Shown: positions 62,626 to 64,000 of the stretch, one piece after another | How the letters are laid out: the number at the start of each line of letters is the position of its first letter | Position numbering within the stretch: position 1 is the stretch's first letter | NCBI GenBank assembly: GCA_002706605.1 | Contig: PALT01000034.1 | Span: 124,001 to 188,000 of the forward strand | Reading direction: 5' to 3' | Source of the DNA: Rhodovulum sp. | Lineage (GTDB): Bacteria > Pseudomonadota > Alphaproteobacteria > Rhodobacterales > Rhodobacteraceae | DNA: 64,000 nt | Program-made: the position numbers and the translations under genes | Notes under the pieces: model-generated | Seen by the model: only the letters and a program-made list of their open reading frames with translations | Told to the model about the DNA's origin: nothing | Database searches by the model: none

Positions 62626-63630
62626 TTATCCGCCTGCGGTCAAATTCACCATGTTTGACACCCGGTATACGGCAGGCCCGATCAGGATCAACAGCAATGG
62701 CGGCACTGTGAACATCATCGTCCCGAGGGTGAGTTTTGTTGGCAACTTGTTCGCACGTTCTTCGGCGCGCATCACGCGTTTGTCGCGCATCTCGCCTGCA
62801 TACATCCGCAGGGCCTCGGCGATGGAGGTACCGAACTGTGTCGATTGGACCAGAACCGTCACAAACGAGGCCACATCGGCCACGCCCGAGCGTTCGGCCA
62901 TGTCTTTCAGGACGTTGGTTTTGTCCTTACCGGCCTTCATTTCATGCGACACGATTTCGTATTCTTCGGACAGCGCAGGGAAGGCCGCGCGCATCTCGCG
63001 GGCCACACGGATGATCGCCTGATCCAAGGACTGACCGGCCTCAACACAGACCAGCATCATGTCCAGACTATCGGGAAAGCCCTCTTCGATCTCTTGCTGA
63101 CGTTGTTGCAGACGACGGTTCACCCAATATTTCGGCAGGTAATACCCCGCCCCGCCAGGGATCAGGATCGACAGGACCAATTGCTGGGTGCTCATCTCGC
63201 CACCGGCTGACGCGACTAGCGCATAGAGCACACCCAGAACCAGAAAGCCGAGACCCAAGGCGAATTGCATAAAGTGGTAGATGCGGACCGATTGTTTCGA
63301 CCGGTAACCGGCCTGCATCAGGGTCAGGCGGATGGCCGAGAACTCTTCCTCGTTTTGCGGTTCAAGGAAGTTCGCATAGCGGTCCAGCTTTTCGGTCGAT
63401 TTCGACGTCTGGCGCAGGCGCTTTTCGTTTGCGTTGTCCTCCGCTTTGGCCTTTTGGCGCGGAGCACGGGTTTCGCTGTTTAGGCGGTTCAGCGGGTCTT
63501 CGTTCTTTTTCAACAGCACCGGCAGGGTGATGATGACGAACACGGCGCCCAAACCGGCAAGACCAAAGAGCGGACCCAACTCACCAAAGCGGGCGACCAG
63601 CATGTCATTGATTGGGGACAGAATGCTCAT
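62626..63630 (-). CDS. tadC: Type II/IV secretion platform protein TadC
   Basis: 334 residues. Type II secretion F-domain protein with four hydrophobic segments: MLVCVEAGQSLDQAIIRVARE is the F-domain signature, and VASFVTVLVQSTQFGTSIAEAL near the end is typical. TadB and TadC form the inner-membrane platform of the Flp pilus assembly machine. It starts 8 bp after the tadB stop. Confidence 0.92.
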   Translation of the reverse strand: MSILSPINDMLVARFGELGPLFGLAGLGAVFVIITLPVLLKKNEDPLNRLNSETRAPRQKAKAEDNANEKRLRQTSKSTEKLDRYANFLEPQNEEEFSAIRLTLMQAGYRSKQSVRIYHFMQFALGLGFLVLGVLYALVASAGGEMSTQQLVLSILIPGGAGYYLPKYWVNRRLQQRQQEIEEGFPDSLDMMLVCVEAGQSLDQAIIRVAREMRAAFPALSEEYEIVSHEMKAGKDKTNVLKDMAERSGVADVASFVTVLVQSTQFGTSIAEALRMYAGEMRDKRVMRAEERANKLPTKLTLGTMMFTVPPLLLILIGPAVYRVSNMVNLTAGG

Positions 63631-63638
63631 GTTGTGCC

Positions 63639-64000
63639 TCAGACCTTGATGTTAACCATGACGCGCATGAAGATCATGTTGATGACCAGAAACACCCCAA
63701 CCCCAAGTGCGCAGGGAATGAACAGGGCGGTCTCGCGGACCTCGTCGTAATAGTCGGGTTTGGCCACGCTCAGGACGATGATCGCCACGATGGGGAAGGC
63801 CGACAGGAACATGCCGGACCATTTCGCCTCGGCGGTGATGGCCTTGACGCGGCGGAACAGTTTAAAGCGCGCGCGGATCACCTTGGCCAGACCGTCAAGG
63901 ATCTCGGCAAGGTTACCACCGGATTGCTGTTGGATGGTCACGGCCACCGCAAGAAAGCGCAAATCCTGCATGTCCATGCGTTCGGCCAGCTCTTTCAGGC
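63639..64000 (-). CDS. tadB: Tad pilus platform protein TadB, partial
   Basis: Only the C-terminal about 120 codons are in the window; the frame stays open to the right edge. AVTIQQQSGGNLAEILDGLAKVIRAR is the F-domain signature (split here over its full length), followed by two hydrophobic helices (MFLSAFPIVAIIVLSVA and ALGVGVFLVINMIFMRV). The gene probably begins beyond the window, after tadA. It pairs with TadC downstream. Confidence 0.9.
   Translation of the reverse strand, partial: LKELAERMDMQDLRFLAVAVTIQQQSGGNLAEILDGLAKVIRARFKLFRRVKAITAEAKWSGMFLSAFPIVAIIVLSVAKPDYYDEVRETALFIPCALGVGVFLVINMIFMRVMVNIKV

Noticed and set aside
1-64000. tRNA, rRNA, CRISPR or insertion sequence
   Set aside because: Reading the gaps between genes gave no cloverleaf-like sequence, no regularly spaced repeats and no transposase with flanking inverted repeats. 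A dedicated search would be needed to exclude small RNAs.

Overview
The window reads as a chromosomal segment of a Rhodobacteraceae (Roseobacter-group) alphaproteobacterium. The evidence is high G+C with dense, often overlapping genes, several TRAP transporters, a phosphatidylcholine synthase, DUF1127 and DUF484 proteins, an imelysin/DUF1111/DUF1513 iron-type cluster, an Fhs plus FolD one-carbon pair, and a Tad pilus locus. I see no rRNA, tRNA, CRISPR array, insertion sequence, prophage or plasmid backbone. This is mostly core chromosome with two catabolic islands at the left.

Layout. 1-2.5 kb: tail of an iron-linked operon (di-heme DUF1111 oxidoreductase, imelysin, DUF1513). 2.5-4.6 kb: a solitary 2-dehydro-3-deoxygalactonokinase and a DUF2793 protein with a C1q-like C-terminus. 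4.6-13.2 kb: an RpiR regulator divergent from an operon of N-formylglutamate amidohydrolase-like protein, TRAP QMP, glutamine-synthetase-like ligase, aldehyde dehydrogenase and Fe-alcohol dehydrogenase. Together these suggest import and gamma-glutamyl-dependent oxidation of an amino alcohol or amine. 13.5-19.2 kb: a second TRAP pair (QM, no binding protein) followed by SDR, crotonase, MarR and acyl-CoA dehydrogenase genes. Two matching GTTA-N7-TAAC palindromes lie over the promoters of both halves, so this looks like one MarR-controlled acyl-CoA pathway.

19.4-31.7 kb: mixed housekeeping genes: aldo/keto reductase, TruA, YcjX plus YcjF-like pair, group III truncated haemoglobin, MerR regulator with divergent MFS exporter, IleS, cytochrome c peroxidase with an upstream perfect FNR-type box, phosphatidylcholine synthase, and a cytochrome P460-like protein. 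31.8-36.4 kb: XerC, DUF484, transaldolase and PriA. 36.4-40.9 kb: YeeE/YedE sulfur transporter divergent from an MFS protein across a palindrome-rich gap, then MsrA, PrmA and a small membrane protein.

41-51 kb: ruvCAB followed by a complete Tol-Pal set (ybgC, tolQ, tolR, tolA-like, tolB, pal, cpoB), then tilS and ftsH. 53.4-56.1 kb: fhs and folD behind a strongly hairpinned leader. 56.2-59.3 kb: PdeM and Lhr-type helicase of the ligase-associated repair set. 59.3-64 kb (minus strand): the end of a Tad/Flp pilus locus (AAA ATPase, prepilin peptidase, two TPR lipoproteins, TadC, partial TadB).

All functions are read from protein motifs, gene order and DNA patterns by eye; no database search was run. 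Start codons were moved from the longest open frame where a Shine-Dalgarno sequence, signal peptide or family N-terminus favoured an internal ATG.
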